This document shows, one piece after another, positions 48,994 to 60,100 of a stretch of DNA of 64,000 bases. The stretch is from IMG/VR virus record IMGVR_UViG_3300035126_000842, positions 1-64,000 of that record; one strand, written 5' to 3'. Positions within the stretch are counted from its first letter, which is position 1. Each line of letters opens with the position of its first letter. The notes beneath the pieces were generated by a model. The model did not search any database. It worked only from the letters and a program-made list of their open reading frames with translations, and was not told the origin of the DNA. The position numbers and the translations under genes were made by a program. The stretch is from a virus.

Positions 48994-49748
48994 ATTCCAC
49001 AACTATTAATGTCTGTTATATCTAAACTGGGTAATCCCGAAGGAGAAATTATAACCTTATTACCACCTACAAACTCTTTAAATTCTTCTATATCTTGTTT
49101 AGAGCCTAATATATGAATTTGTTCTGGTTCAAATACAGAAATTACTGTTTGTATAGGTATAGCGTAATTATCTCCTTCTATTCTGTTTATAACAGCATCT
49201 GTGTTTTTTAAACTTTCATCATATTTAGGAGCAAGTATATTTTGAGAAGTTTGTTTACCTATTTTATATAAAGCTTCCGAAAGAGGTCTATCCATATCAT
49301 CAATGAATTCACCACTTGTTTTTTCTCGAATAGGTTTACTAATATTTAATAAAACAGGTAATATATTTTTACCATATTTTTTACTAAACTCTTTATTAGT
49401 TGTAAAATTATATACTCCTTCAATACTATTTAAAGTATTAAATTTAGGTTTTGTAGGTTTAAACTTATCAAATTGAGCATTTGTGCCATGATAAACAATA
49501 TCTTTTACTTTACTATCGGGAAATATAGTAGAAAGATACTGCATATATTGAGCTTTAGTGCCAATACTTGCAAGTTCTGGTGAATCTTTAAATACACCAT
49601 CAATGGCTTCCATTTTTCTTTTAAATGAATCCATAACATCTTTATTTTTAATAATAGATGTAACAAACTCATTTTTATTATTAATAAAATATTCTTTGAA
49701 TTGTTTTTCAGAATACTGTTTTCCTTTATATGTTATAATACAACTCAT
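48990..49748 (-). CDS. ADP-ribosyltransferase-like polyvalent protein
   Basis: 252 aa. After a short helical N-terminus comes VKDIVYHGTNAQFDKFKP (about 82-99), the YHGT/F-x2-F start of ART-PolyVal domains, then GVYNFTTNKEFSKKYGKN (about 109-126), the later VYFT...A-x2-Y block, and YAIPIQTVISVFEPEQIHILGS as closing strands. Members transfer ADP-ribose from NAD to host targets and occur in large polyvalent proteins of phages. The catalytic set is not fully certain by eye. The operon context suggests delivery with the virion. Confidence 0.7.
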   Translation of the reverse strand: MSCIITYKGKQYSEKQFKEYFINNKNEFVTSIIKNKDVMDSFKRKMEAIDGVFKDSPELASIGTKAQYMQYLSTIFPDSKVKDIVYHGTNAQFDKFKPTKPKFNTLNSIEGVYNFTTNKEFSKKYGKNILPVLLNISKPIREKTSGEFIDDMDRPLSEALYKIGKQTSQNILAPKYDESLKNTDAVINRIEGDNYAIPIQTVISVFEPEQIHILGSKQDIEEFKEFVGGNKVIISPSGLPSLDITDINSCGI

Positions 49749-50425
49749 ACTTCTTTCCAGATTTTATTATTTTTGATTTTATATATAGTCATTTTAGCAA
49801 CATTATACTTGATTGCTAAATCTTTCACAGCTAAATCAGAGTTTCTAATTTCTTTAACGATGTCCCAGTTTAATTTAGATGAAGGATTACTCTCTCCTTT
49901 AACTCTCTCAGAAAGTTTGTTACTTCTATTTAAAGCAGCAAGTCTTAGATTTTCTCTATGTGTTTTAGAGAAAACTTTTTGTTTTCCTGATTCTGACATT
50001 TTTCTTTTAGTTTCATCAGATACATAATGAGATTTACCTACTTTAGATAAACTCAATAATTTCTTAGTTTCGTCAGATACAATTTTACCTTTTAGTTTTT
50101 TAGATATTTTTAGCTTTGTAGATTTTTTTGTGATTCTACCTTTAGCACTATACGCAAATTTTAAATGATTTAATAAATTTTTTGTATTATCTAAAAACCA
50201 TTGTTCTAGTTTAATACAATATTCTGGTGGGCAATAAGCAACTATAGCAGTGCTAAATACTTCTTTACCATGTTTATTATAAATGTTTTGAAGTCTTTTA
50301 TTGCTGTGAATATTTTTCTTCAAACAAAAAAAGTGGTCTTTTAATCTTTTTTTAAGATTAACAGAACTTCCTACATAGTTCTTATTTTTATAAGATATAA
50401 TATATACACCTGAATTTAATTGCAT
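49745..50425 (-). CDS. GIY-YIG homing endonuclease with NUMOD3 repeats
   Basis: 226 aa. Starts with the GIY-YIG core GVYIISYKNKNYVGSS (6-21), Arg and His/Tyr downstream (KKRLKDHF). NUMOD3-type repeats follow (KISKKLKGK, SDETKKLLSLSKVGK, SDETKRKMSESGK), then a helix-turn-helix (about 186-222, VKDLAIKYNVAKMTIYKI). It overlaps the ART-like gene by 4 bp and the GNAT gene by 10 bp, so insertion between two cargo genes was seamless. It probably cleaves cargo-free or allelic phage genomes at this junction. Confidence 0.9.
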   Translation of the reverse strand: MQLNSGVYIISYKNKNYVGSSVNLKKRLKDHFFCLKKNIHSNKRLQNIYNKHGKEVFSTAIVAYCPPEYCIKLEQWFLDNTKNLLNHLKFAYSAKGRITKKSTKLKISKKLKGKIVSDETKKLLSLSKVGKSHYVSDETKRKMSESGKQKVFSKTHRENLRLAALNRSNKLSERVKGESNPSSKLNWDIVKEIRNSDLAVKDLAIKYNVAKMTIYKIKNNKIWKEV

Positions 50426-51174
50426 TTTTTCTGAATTATATTTTCTTCTTTTAAAATCTTTTCAACTTGTTCATAATCTTGTAAATATACATCTAAAAAC
50501 TCAGAAAACAAAGAACTTGCTTGTTGTTTTTGTTGTGGGGTTATAGTTCCAATTTCATCAGAAGTTTTAATTCTAAAAGCTCTTTCTTGAGTTACAAAAC
50601 TGTCTGGATATTCTTTACTTGCTTTACCAACATCTCCTATTTTTTCAGCATATCCTTTTTTAACTAATGAGTTTAATAATTGTATTTCTTGACTACTATT
50701 TTGATAATCAGAGTATAAATTACTTTTGTAGTCTTTCTTAGCTAAATCTGCCATTAAAGTATGAACTATTTGTCCATAACCTTTATTCTGATATTCTTCA
50801 TTAATTTCAATAGATAGTCCTAATTGTCCTTTTTCTCCATTGTTTACAAACTTAACTCTACCTATTTTTTTATTATTAAGCTGGATAAACATCCAACCAA
50901 TACTTGTTTCTTCTGATAGTGTTATCCCTTTAGTATCAAATGTAAATTTATTAAACCTTAAAGCTTCATATACAGCATTAGCTAACTCTAGATTAGATTC
51001 AAATAAATCTTCTACTCCTGGTTTTATACCAGTAGATGTTTCTGAAGTAGGAGTAAACCCAGTATCTTCAGTATCTACATACCCTTTTGCTAGATAGTAT
51101 GCTACAGCATCTTTAAAACCTACTTGTTCTACAAGAGATTTAAACTCTTCTGAATTTTTATTTATACAAAACAT
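50416..51174 (-). CDS. GNAT acetyltransferase-domain protein
   Basis: 252 aa. Residues about 90-175 form a GNAT domain: KKIGRVKFVNN, then LGLSIEINEEYQNKGYGQIVHTL with the acetyl-CoA loop Q-N-K-G-Y-G (about 137-142) and a final LVKKGYAEKIG. The first 85 residues and last 50 are helical flanks typical of polyvalent cargo proteins. It would acetylate a host factor or small molecule. Third gene of the operon counted from the P-loop protein. Confidence 0.8.
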   Translation of the reverse strand: MFCINKNSEEFKSLVEQVGFKDAVAYYLAKGYVDTEDTGFTPTSETSTGIKPGVEDLFESNLELANAVYEALRFNKFTFDTKGITLSEETSIGWMFIQLNNKKIGRVKFVNNGEKGQLGLSIEINEEYQNKGYGQIVHTLMADLAKKDYKSNLYSDYQNSSQEIQLLNSLVKKGYAEKIGDVGKASKEYPDSFVTQERAFRIKTSDEIGTITPQQKQQASSLFSEFLDVYLQDYEQVEKILKEENIIQKKCN

Positions 51175-51175
51175 A

Positions 51176-54100
51176 TTAACAATTTCTTATAATTTCTAAA
51201 ACTTTATTCAATTCATTCTCGTTTATGTTTGCTTTGTCAATAGTTTCTCTGACTACAACTTTAGCTACAAGATTAGGAGGTAAAAATTGCTTATTTATTT
51301 TACCAAATTTTTGATACAAAACAAAGGCGTTTATGTATAATAATCCTGTAAGTATCTTTTCTATTTCAGGATCTCGATTAGTTATAGAATCATATACAAG
51401 AACATTTTTTATTCTTGCTTCATCTTGAATGCTTTTAGTTTCTATAATATTATTACCAAATACATAACGAATGTTAAAATTAACATCTTTTGGTATCTGA
51501 TCATATTTCTCAGAGATACTATCGTAGAATTTTTTATAGAGCTCGTTTTTAACAGTTGCAAAATTTTCACCTTTAGCTACTCTACCTTGTATTGTATTAT
51601 GTACAGACTTAGCTAAACTATAATCAGGAATATAAACTTCTAATTCTGTTTTTGATTCTAGAGTTTGAGTAGTAGGTTTTGCAGTTACAGTAGGTGTAGC
51701 AGATACGTTTTGATATGCCTGTTTTAAAGCATTCATAAACATATTTTTTGGATTTTTACTAGACCATCTACCAGTTCCCATAGTATGAGTAGATTTATCT
51801 AAAAACGCTAAACCTCCTCTTTCTGTAATTTGTGTAACTAGATTAGGATATTGTTTTAACTTATCAGTTATTAATCCTATCATAAGTTTCATATCATAAG
51901 CATCTCCTTCTGTTCCTTTAGGAATGCCTTTTGACATTGCATTGTTTGATTTATACCAAGCTTCTACTGATTGACCATAAGCATCAGCATAAGTTTTTAG
52001 TCCTTTATCTATTGCCCACTTAACCGCTAAATCATTACTATCTAATTTAACAGAGTCAGGGTTTTTTAAAGATTTATCTGTAGGGATTATATCAAATTTA
52101 GATTTACCATTTGTAGCAAAATGTACATTAGTTAAATCATTTCCTAATCCTGTTTGCTTAGAATTAATTTCAATACCTTCACTTACAGTAGGTGTAGTAG
52201 GTTGATTCCAATTATACTCATTTATAAGATAATCTAAAGCTGTAGCATGAGTAGCATATCCTTTTTCTTGATAATATATAATAGGTCTATTTTTCAGTTT
52301 ACCGTTTTTAATATCATCAATAATAGCTTGCCTATATTCAGGTGTAGCTTCAGTAACACCCATGTTATCTCCAGTAATCATCCAGTGTATAAATCGTTTA
52401 GTAGATTTTATACCTTGTTCATCGCGGGTACCTGTTTCAGCTTGCCAGTCAAAAGGATTACCTATTGTTAATGCAGGTTCTCCACTAAGCCTACCTTTAT
52501 AGTTTTGCAAGAAAGTATTTGTTTTTTTACCTCTATATGCAATTATAAGGTTATCTCCAAACCAAGCTCTTGCTTCTGGTACCACTTCACTCCAAAATGT
52601 TTTTGCACTATACTTTACATCAGATAAATCTCCTTGACCTGCTATCTCTACATTAGTAGATTTTGTTTTTTTATCTTTATTAATCTTATCATATATAGTT
52701 CTAGCAGTTTCGGGTTGAGTACTTACCGCAGTTTGTGTAGTATCTGTAGTAGAAGTAGAAACAGATTTTGCAACAAACAGAGTAGATTTAGTAGTCTTAA
52801 TATTTCTGTAAGGAACTACATCTAAAGTGTTTTTAGTTTCGCTTTCTTGTTCAGGTACAACGTATATATAACCAGGTTTTTTATGATTATTAGCAGCAAC
52901 TACATCTGATTCTATAGATTTAAGTAGTTTTTCTAACTCTGGTTTACTCATAGCTACAGTTGCTAAGTTTTTCAACAGACTTTCATTTACAAACAACTGT
53001 TGTACTTTACTAGAAGTAGAGCTAGTATTATTTTGCATAACTGAAAATAATCCTACCCCAGTTAAAATATCACTTAGGACCATGTTATCAAAACTATTGG
53101 ATAAAGTTCTTTTAGTAGGATCAATAAGTGTTTGTATTTGTTTTCTATAGTATTCAAGATTGTCTTTAATACCTACGATTTCAATTTGTAAAGTATCGGA
53201 GTTATCTTTGATTTTAGTATTTAGATTATTTAATACAGGGTATGCTTGTAACAAAACGTTAGCATAAGCAACTTTAATTTGATTAATAAAGTAACCTATG
53301 TTTGTTGAAGTTTGAGATATACTTTTAGTACTTAATACTGATACAGGCATAGAACTAATAGTAGCCATATCTCGTAAGAACAACTGATAAGCATACTGCG
53401 ATTTACTCAAGTTAGGTTTTTTACTTTTTATATCTTTATAGGTAGCATCTTCTTCTATATTTTTATAAACCTGTTTGTAATAAGTAGAATTTTTAAAGTC
53501 GTTAAAAGGATATTTGTTTTTTGCTATCTCATACTCAATAAGATATTTTTCTAGTCTTTTAGTACCTTTAAGAATTCTATAATCTGGCTTAACTATATTG
53601 TAAGCAACATAATAGTCAGATGAATCTAAATCTGAACTAGTACCTGCTGCAAAAAGAGCAATATTTAGTCTATTAACATAAAGAGATTTTTCTACAACAT
53701 TGTTTGCTTCATCAGTAACTTCAATAACTTTTACTGCAGATGTAAGTAATATATTAAAATCGTTTTTAAGTACAGATGTTTGTACAGCATTATTATCTGC
53801 ATCAAACTCAGTACTTGCTATTACGTTAAAACCTTTATATACATCGTTCTTATAACGAGAATTTAAAAGTTTTTGAAGCATTACAGATCTAATGATGTTA
53901 GAATAAAGTTTTATTGCAGTTTTAGTGTCTTTAAAAGGCATCTGTGATTCATAGATTTTATCTTGATAGTGGTTTCTATAGATAAAATCAACAACTTGTA
54001 TCATAGATGGAGACAAGGATTCTAATAAAGTTTTAGGTAGACTTCCGGTATTAATATAAAAAGATGATCTTACACTATTTCTTTTTATAGAAAGCAATGA

Positions 54101-57100
54101 TTCTTTTGTAAACTCAGGCATTGTAGAGTATAGTTCTTGAAACTTTCTATCAAAAAGAATAAAGTCAAGTATAGATGCAAATCTTTGACGGTCAGGGCGT
54201 AAAGCAAATGAAAGTTTATTAATAGTTGAATCAAACATTTGGTTTAAAGCTAGATAATGTATTAACCCTATTGCCTGATTTAAAACATTTGTATTGTAAT
54301 CAGAGTTACCTATGTAATGGGCAGCATTAAAATCTAGAGATTCATATACTAATTTAGACTCTTCAGCAAATACGTTATTAAGTTTTACTATACTTGTCTT
54401 TGTAAACTTTTGCCCTAGAATAGTATTAACTTTATTTTTGATTTCACTGCTGTAGTTTGATTGTTCTACTAATTTTCTGAATTCATTAGGTTGTATAATA
54501 CTTTTAAATTTATCTACTGTAGATGGAGATTTAGTATTATTTAATATTCTACCAAAAAATGGTAACAAAGGGGTTTTGGCTATTTCTGTGTATCTAACAT
54601 ACAGGTTTACCATAGGATTTAGTAGGAAAATAGATACTGGTTCTTCGTTAACACCTGCTCCCGTTAAACCTAATTGAAAAGATGCTGTATTTTTTCTAAT
54701 ACCCAAACGTAACAACCAAGGGTCTTTTTCTACGTCAACGGAAGCTTGAATCTTTTGCCCTGTGTAATCACCTTTGTCTTTACCATTTAAGTTAGTAAGA
54801 GCAGAATAATCTAAAGCATCTATTTCTACAGTAACGTTATCTGAATCTACTATTACATCAATTTCATGTTTAGTAGTTTTATAGTTGAAAGGTATTTTTA
54901 CTACTGTTACCGAGCCGTTTTTACCTATTATAGCATTAGGCATTTGTAGATTTGACTCAGCCATTTCATTAAGCATTGATGAAAATACGGCAATAATACC
55001 TAGACTTTTTTTACCGGCACTATTATAATCAAGCTTAAGTAATGATTGAAAAGGGTCTGTAATGTAACTATAGTTAGTTGCTATAGGAAACTCTGATAGC
55101 GTTATGTTATCATTACGTTTAGATATTTCTTTTAAGTTTTCATCTGTAGTAGGAAGAATGAGATACGGCAACAGTTCTTCAATAAGAAGCAATGAAGCTA
55201 CATTTTTGTTTATTCTATTGCCTAAAGCACCTGCTATGTTTTTGTAGTAGTAAACTTCTTTCTGATACTCTTCTGCTACTTTAAGCATTTGCTTTTCAGC
55301 TTCGGTTAAAGTATCTTCTTTAGTTTCTAATTCAGATTTATTTGTAAATATATCAGCGATTTTCTGATTGATATCTTCAATTTTTTTCTCAATAGACTCT
55401 AAAGTTTCATCACCTTCTAGCGTTAACTCATCATATTCAGCAAGAGCTTCTTGATTGTTATTAACTACTTTACGATATTGTTTTGCTTTATTAGCACTGG
55501 CTAATTCAGCTACATTTTGCATTCCAGTTCTTTTTAAGTCTGTAGTTACAGCACTTAATATTTTTCTTAATAGTTTATAGTAAGCAGCAGATCTTTCTTC
55601 TTCTACTTTGAGTTTACTATTAAGTTCTTTTATTTTAGCTTTGCTTTCATTGTAGCTTAGTGAATACTTGAGTATATTACCTTCTTCGTCAAAGCTAGGA
55701 TAAAGAAGTGTCAGTTTATCAACGTCAAAGTCACCACCTGATTTAGCTACTATTTCTGAAGGGAGTACAATTATATTACTTGCAATAGGGTCTAAAAATT
55801 CTTCAATTTCTAAAACCTCCATAGAAGGGTGAGCATGCACCGGAATTCTATCACCTGTAATGATAAACTTGTCCATATGCAATTTCTTCCATTCAGGTTT
55901 TGCCATCATCTCATTTAGTCGCGGTATTGTACCAATAGAATTACCGTCAGTGTGAGTAAGATTTAAAAGTTTGTAAAAATCACCCTGCATTGAGATTTTA
56001 ACTTGCGCAGGAAGAATTGTACCATCTTTTGCTTTTCTATATGATTTTAATTTGTTGCTGTAACGGACTTTGTCTTTAAGTACTCTTTTAAGTAGAGGGT
56101 CTGTCTCTACAAATTCCCAACCGGTATTTGCAACCTGAATCAAAGGTTCACCAGGAAACTTTTGCTGAATAATATTTTTCTCAATAATGTTTGCTATAAT
56201 GTTATCTAATATTACAGCTAAACCAGAACCTAAATAATCGTATGCAAAAGCTCCATCAATAACAGCGATCATATCTGTTTCATCTTCTGTTATATAACCT
56301 TTTTTCTTTAATAGTTCTTTGATGTAGCCTGCAAATTTTTCCATCCCTTTTTTATCAGGGTTTTTTAAATCTATTTGCAATGTAGCAGATAGTTTGTCCT
56401 TAAACATCTGTGTAGCATCTGCAATAGATTGTTTATACTCTTCTACTAAAGGTCCATACTTTTTAAATTCAGATTTAAGTTTACCATTTTCAAAGAACAA
56501 ATCTAATATCTTAGTTCTTTTCTGACTAGATACCAAAGACTTACCTTTAAATACAGGAGCAATATAAAGCTGGTCTTTAAAAAATGTAGTATTTATAAAG
56601 TTTTTGACAAAAGGTTTATCTGTTAAGTTACCTTCGTTGTCATAGAAAAGGTTAGATGTTTTATCAAAGAAGAAACTATTTTTAGAACCAGATACATAAG
56701 TTAATAATCCTATCTTTTCATTAAGCATTTTATTGTAGATAAGATTAAGATACCTTTGCTTTTGTTCTTCCCCTATTTTAGGATTAAGAACAGGTGGTAT
56801 TAATGGTACTATGTTAAACTTAAGCGTAAACGCTTGTATGTTTTTGTAAACGTTATCTTTTTTATACTTGGCAGGTCCCGCAAACTGATACTTTAATGAA
56901 GGAAAGAATTCACTAATATTCAAAGGTAATGTTTCTCCTCGCATTATTTTGTTATAATACAACTCTTTAGTATTGTCCCAATTACCTGAACTTAATGATA
57001 GCATTCTATAAGTAGGCAGTAAGACTACACCTTGCGCATCTGCTTCTTTCATATCAGAATACGGTTTTGTTCTTTTTTCTGCTACTTTAACATCTTCTAT

Positions 57101-60100
57101 TATACTTTTAATTGCTTCCTCGTATTCATTATAATTTTCTGATGTTACTTTAACATCTTCCAAAATAGCAACAGGTAGTTCTTGCATATTTATAATTTCA
57201 CTGCTGCTGTCACTAAAATCAAAAATGCTTTTTATTAAGTTTAAATAATCAGGATCTGAATAAACTGGATTTCCTCCTGAACCCCAAAGAGCATTTCTTT
57301 TACTAAATTCATCTTTGTCTAAGTTATAATTTGCTAAATCACCATAAATAAATATATTAGATTCAATATTAAATAAAGTCATGTTCATGTAAGAATGCTT
57401 GTATAGTCTTTGACCATCAGCTTCTACTTCAATACCAAGAGTTTTATTTATTGAAGCATCTATATTTGTTAAAACGGTAGGATCAATTTTTGCAAAACTA
57501 TTAATACCTGCTGTTATTCTAGAGTCGTGTTCTACTTTTATAGCGGCTTTAATAGCATCTGCTTGTGTACCTTGCAGTTTTTGTTTTACTGATGTAATAA
57601 CGTTTTCAACATTATCATTTCTTTTTGAATCATAAACTTCTTTTATTAATGATTCTACAAGGTTTGTAGTTTCAGAATCGATATAATCAAAAAACAAATA
57701 TTTTTTACCAAACTTACTAAACATTTCTACATTGTCATGCTCTCCTTGTTTTGTTTGATATACACGGATAGCTTCCGCTATAAAATAGTTATACAGTTGA
57801 TTGTAGAATACATTTTCAGCTTGAACATCTGCTGTAGCGTAACTTATAAAAGGTACCTTATCAATACTCATATAGTGTTGAGTACTTTTACCTGCATGCT
57901 GATACATTCTATAAGCATTATGAATACGAAGATTAATCATTGCTTCAATATTAGCAGTGAATACATTGTTGTCGTTTTCTGTAATACCTGTATTAGTATC
58001 GTTAGCAATACCAGACGCTTTAAACAATCTAAACTTTTTACCCTGTTGGTACACTAACTTATTAAGTAATGAGTCTGCCCAAAACGGATTTTCGTTAGGA
58101 GATTGATTGATACTTTCTTTTAGATTTTCATCGTTGTATAATTGTACATATCTCATCATGGATGACTGCAACGAAAATTCATTTTCGATATCACCGCTAG
58201 GATTAGTGTACATGTTATCGTTAGTAGTAATCTCAATCTGATTAGCAGCAGCAAATATCTTCTCTACTAAAGTTAATTGCTTTAAGTCTTTTATAGTAGG
58301 ATCTCCCTTTTTAAGCAAATTAACAATATTATCGACACTAGATAATTTGTTTCTATTATTGAACAGAACCATGTTTAATGCATTTAATCCATCAATAATT
58401 GTAGAATCTTTTAACATATCTTTTATTAAAGTATCAGGATATTCAATACTACTGTTTAGGATACCTAATAATTTCAGATAGTTAACTATTTTATATATGT
58501 TGTCTTGGTATGTAAATACAACCGTGCTTTTATACTGTGAAGATGTAGGGTCGTACAGCTTTTTATTTTCAGGGTGCGCAAAAAACTTTGCAGCATTAAA
58601 CTTTAATTCAGAACCTACTTGTTCTAAACCGTATCTATTTTGTTCTTCCACAGATAGTTTTGAAACAAAGTCTGTGTATTCTATTTCTCTCTTATTCCAA
58701 AAACTAATAAACTCTGTATTGCCTATATATGATTCTAAAATATATTGTTTCTTTTTAGAGTCATACGATACATTTGCTATAATAGGAAGTACTTTTTCTC
58801 TAGATAAACTTTTTAATAATGAGTTAAATGTAAAGAAGTGTTCTTTTACGTGCTCATAAAATGCAGGGTATGCTTTGGCTTTTTCTTCTATAACATTCTC
58901 TGCATTTTGTATATTTAGCTGTTGCCATTTTTCTAGAGTGTTACCTCCTATTATTCCATATACACTTGCATAAAATAACTTATCTGTTATTGAACTACCA
59001 TTTTGCGCATAAGCTTTAATAATTTCAGGTATGCTTAAAGGATCTAATCTACCAACTAATCCTGGTGTAGATATTAACTTAGTAATTGCAATGTTTGCAT
59101 TATCTAAGGTTAAAGGTAAACCCGCAGAATCTCTTTCTACATAATGAGAACCTAATACAATATCACCGTTTCCTGCAACACTATATTTGTTTTTAGAAAA
59201 CAACTCGTAAAATTCTCCTTTAGTAAGAATAGATTCAGCACCGGAAAGCATATTTACTTTATAGAAAAGGTCTCCTACTTTTTTAATACCTTCTGTTAGC
59301 GCATCGTTTATATACAAAGTATTATCCTTCAGCACTTTTATCTTAGGCATTTTTGTAAACATGAACTTTAAGTAAGGGGAAAAGTCATTATGTACCGAAG
59401 TGCTATTGTTACCTTTATCAGAATACTGACCATCATCTTTAGAAAGAAAATCTTCATCTTCATCTTGATAGATTTCATTGATGAATTCGTTCTCTTCTAT
59501 ATAATACTTAATAATACCTTGGTTTTCTGTTCTGCTTTTTAATTTTGTTACATCACCTAAATTTTGCAGAGCAATTCCAAAAAGCTTTACTGTTGACTCA
59601 TATGATTTTTTTAAGTCTTCGTTAGTAGTTTGCTCTACTAAGGATTTAAAAAGATTATATCTACTTTGCAGTCCTCGTGATATAAGCTGATAAACTGATT
59701 CTATGTTATCTACTTTAAATAGAAGTCTAACACTACCTAATATTTTATCTTGAGCACCTGCTTGCATTAGCATTGGTGTTATACCGGCACTAAATATAAT
59801 AGAGTCAATAGTCTTTTGTAGTAAAAGCGTTTCTTCACTAGTAAACTTATATCTAGTTTTTTTATCACCAACACCTACTATTGTTTTTTGCAAGATATTA
59901 GTTGAACCTTGATTGATATCATATCTGTAGGCTTCAAGTTTTTTAATATCTCCTGTGTATAAAGTATTAAAAATTTCTCGTATAGCAGGGTTATCAAAGG
60001 CATTTATATTATTATCTAAAGCAGTAGTTTTACTAAATAGAGAATCAAGAAGTTTTTTGATTGCTTTAAAAATTGCTTTTATTGCTTTAGTAACTACAGA

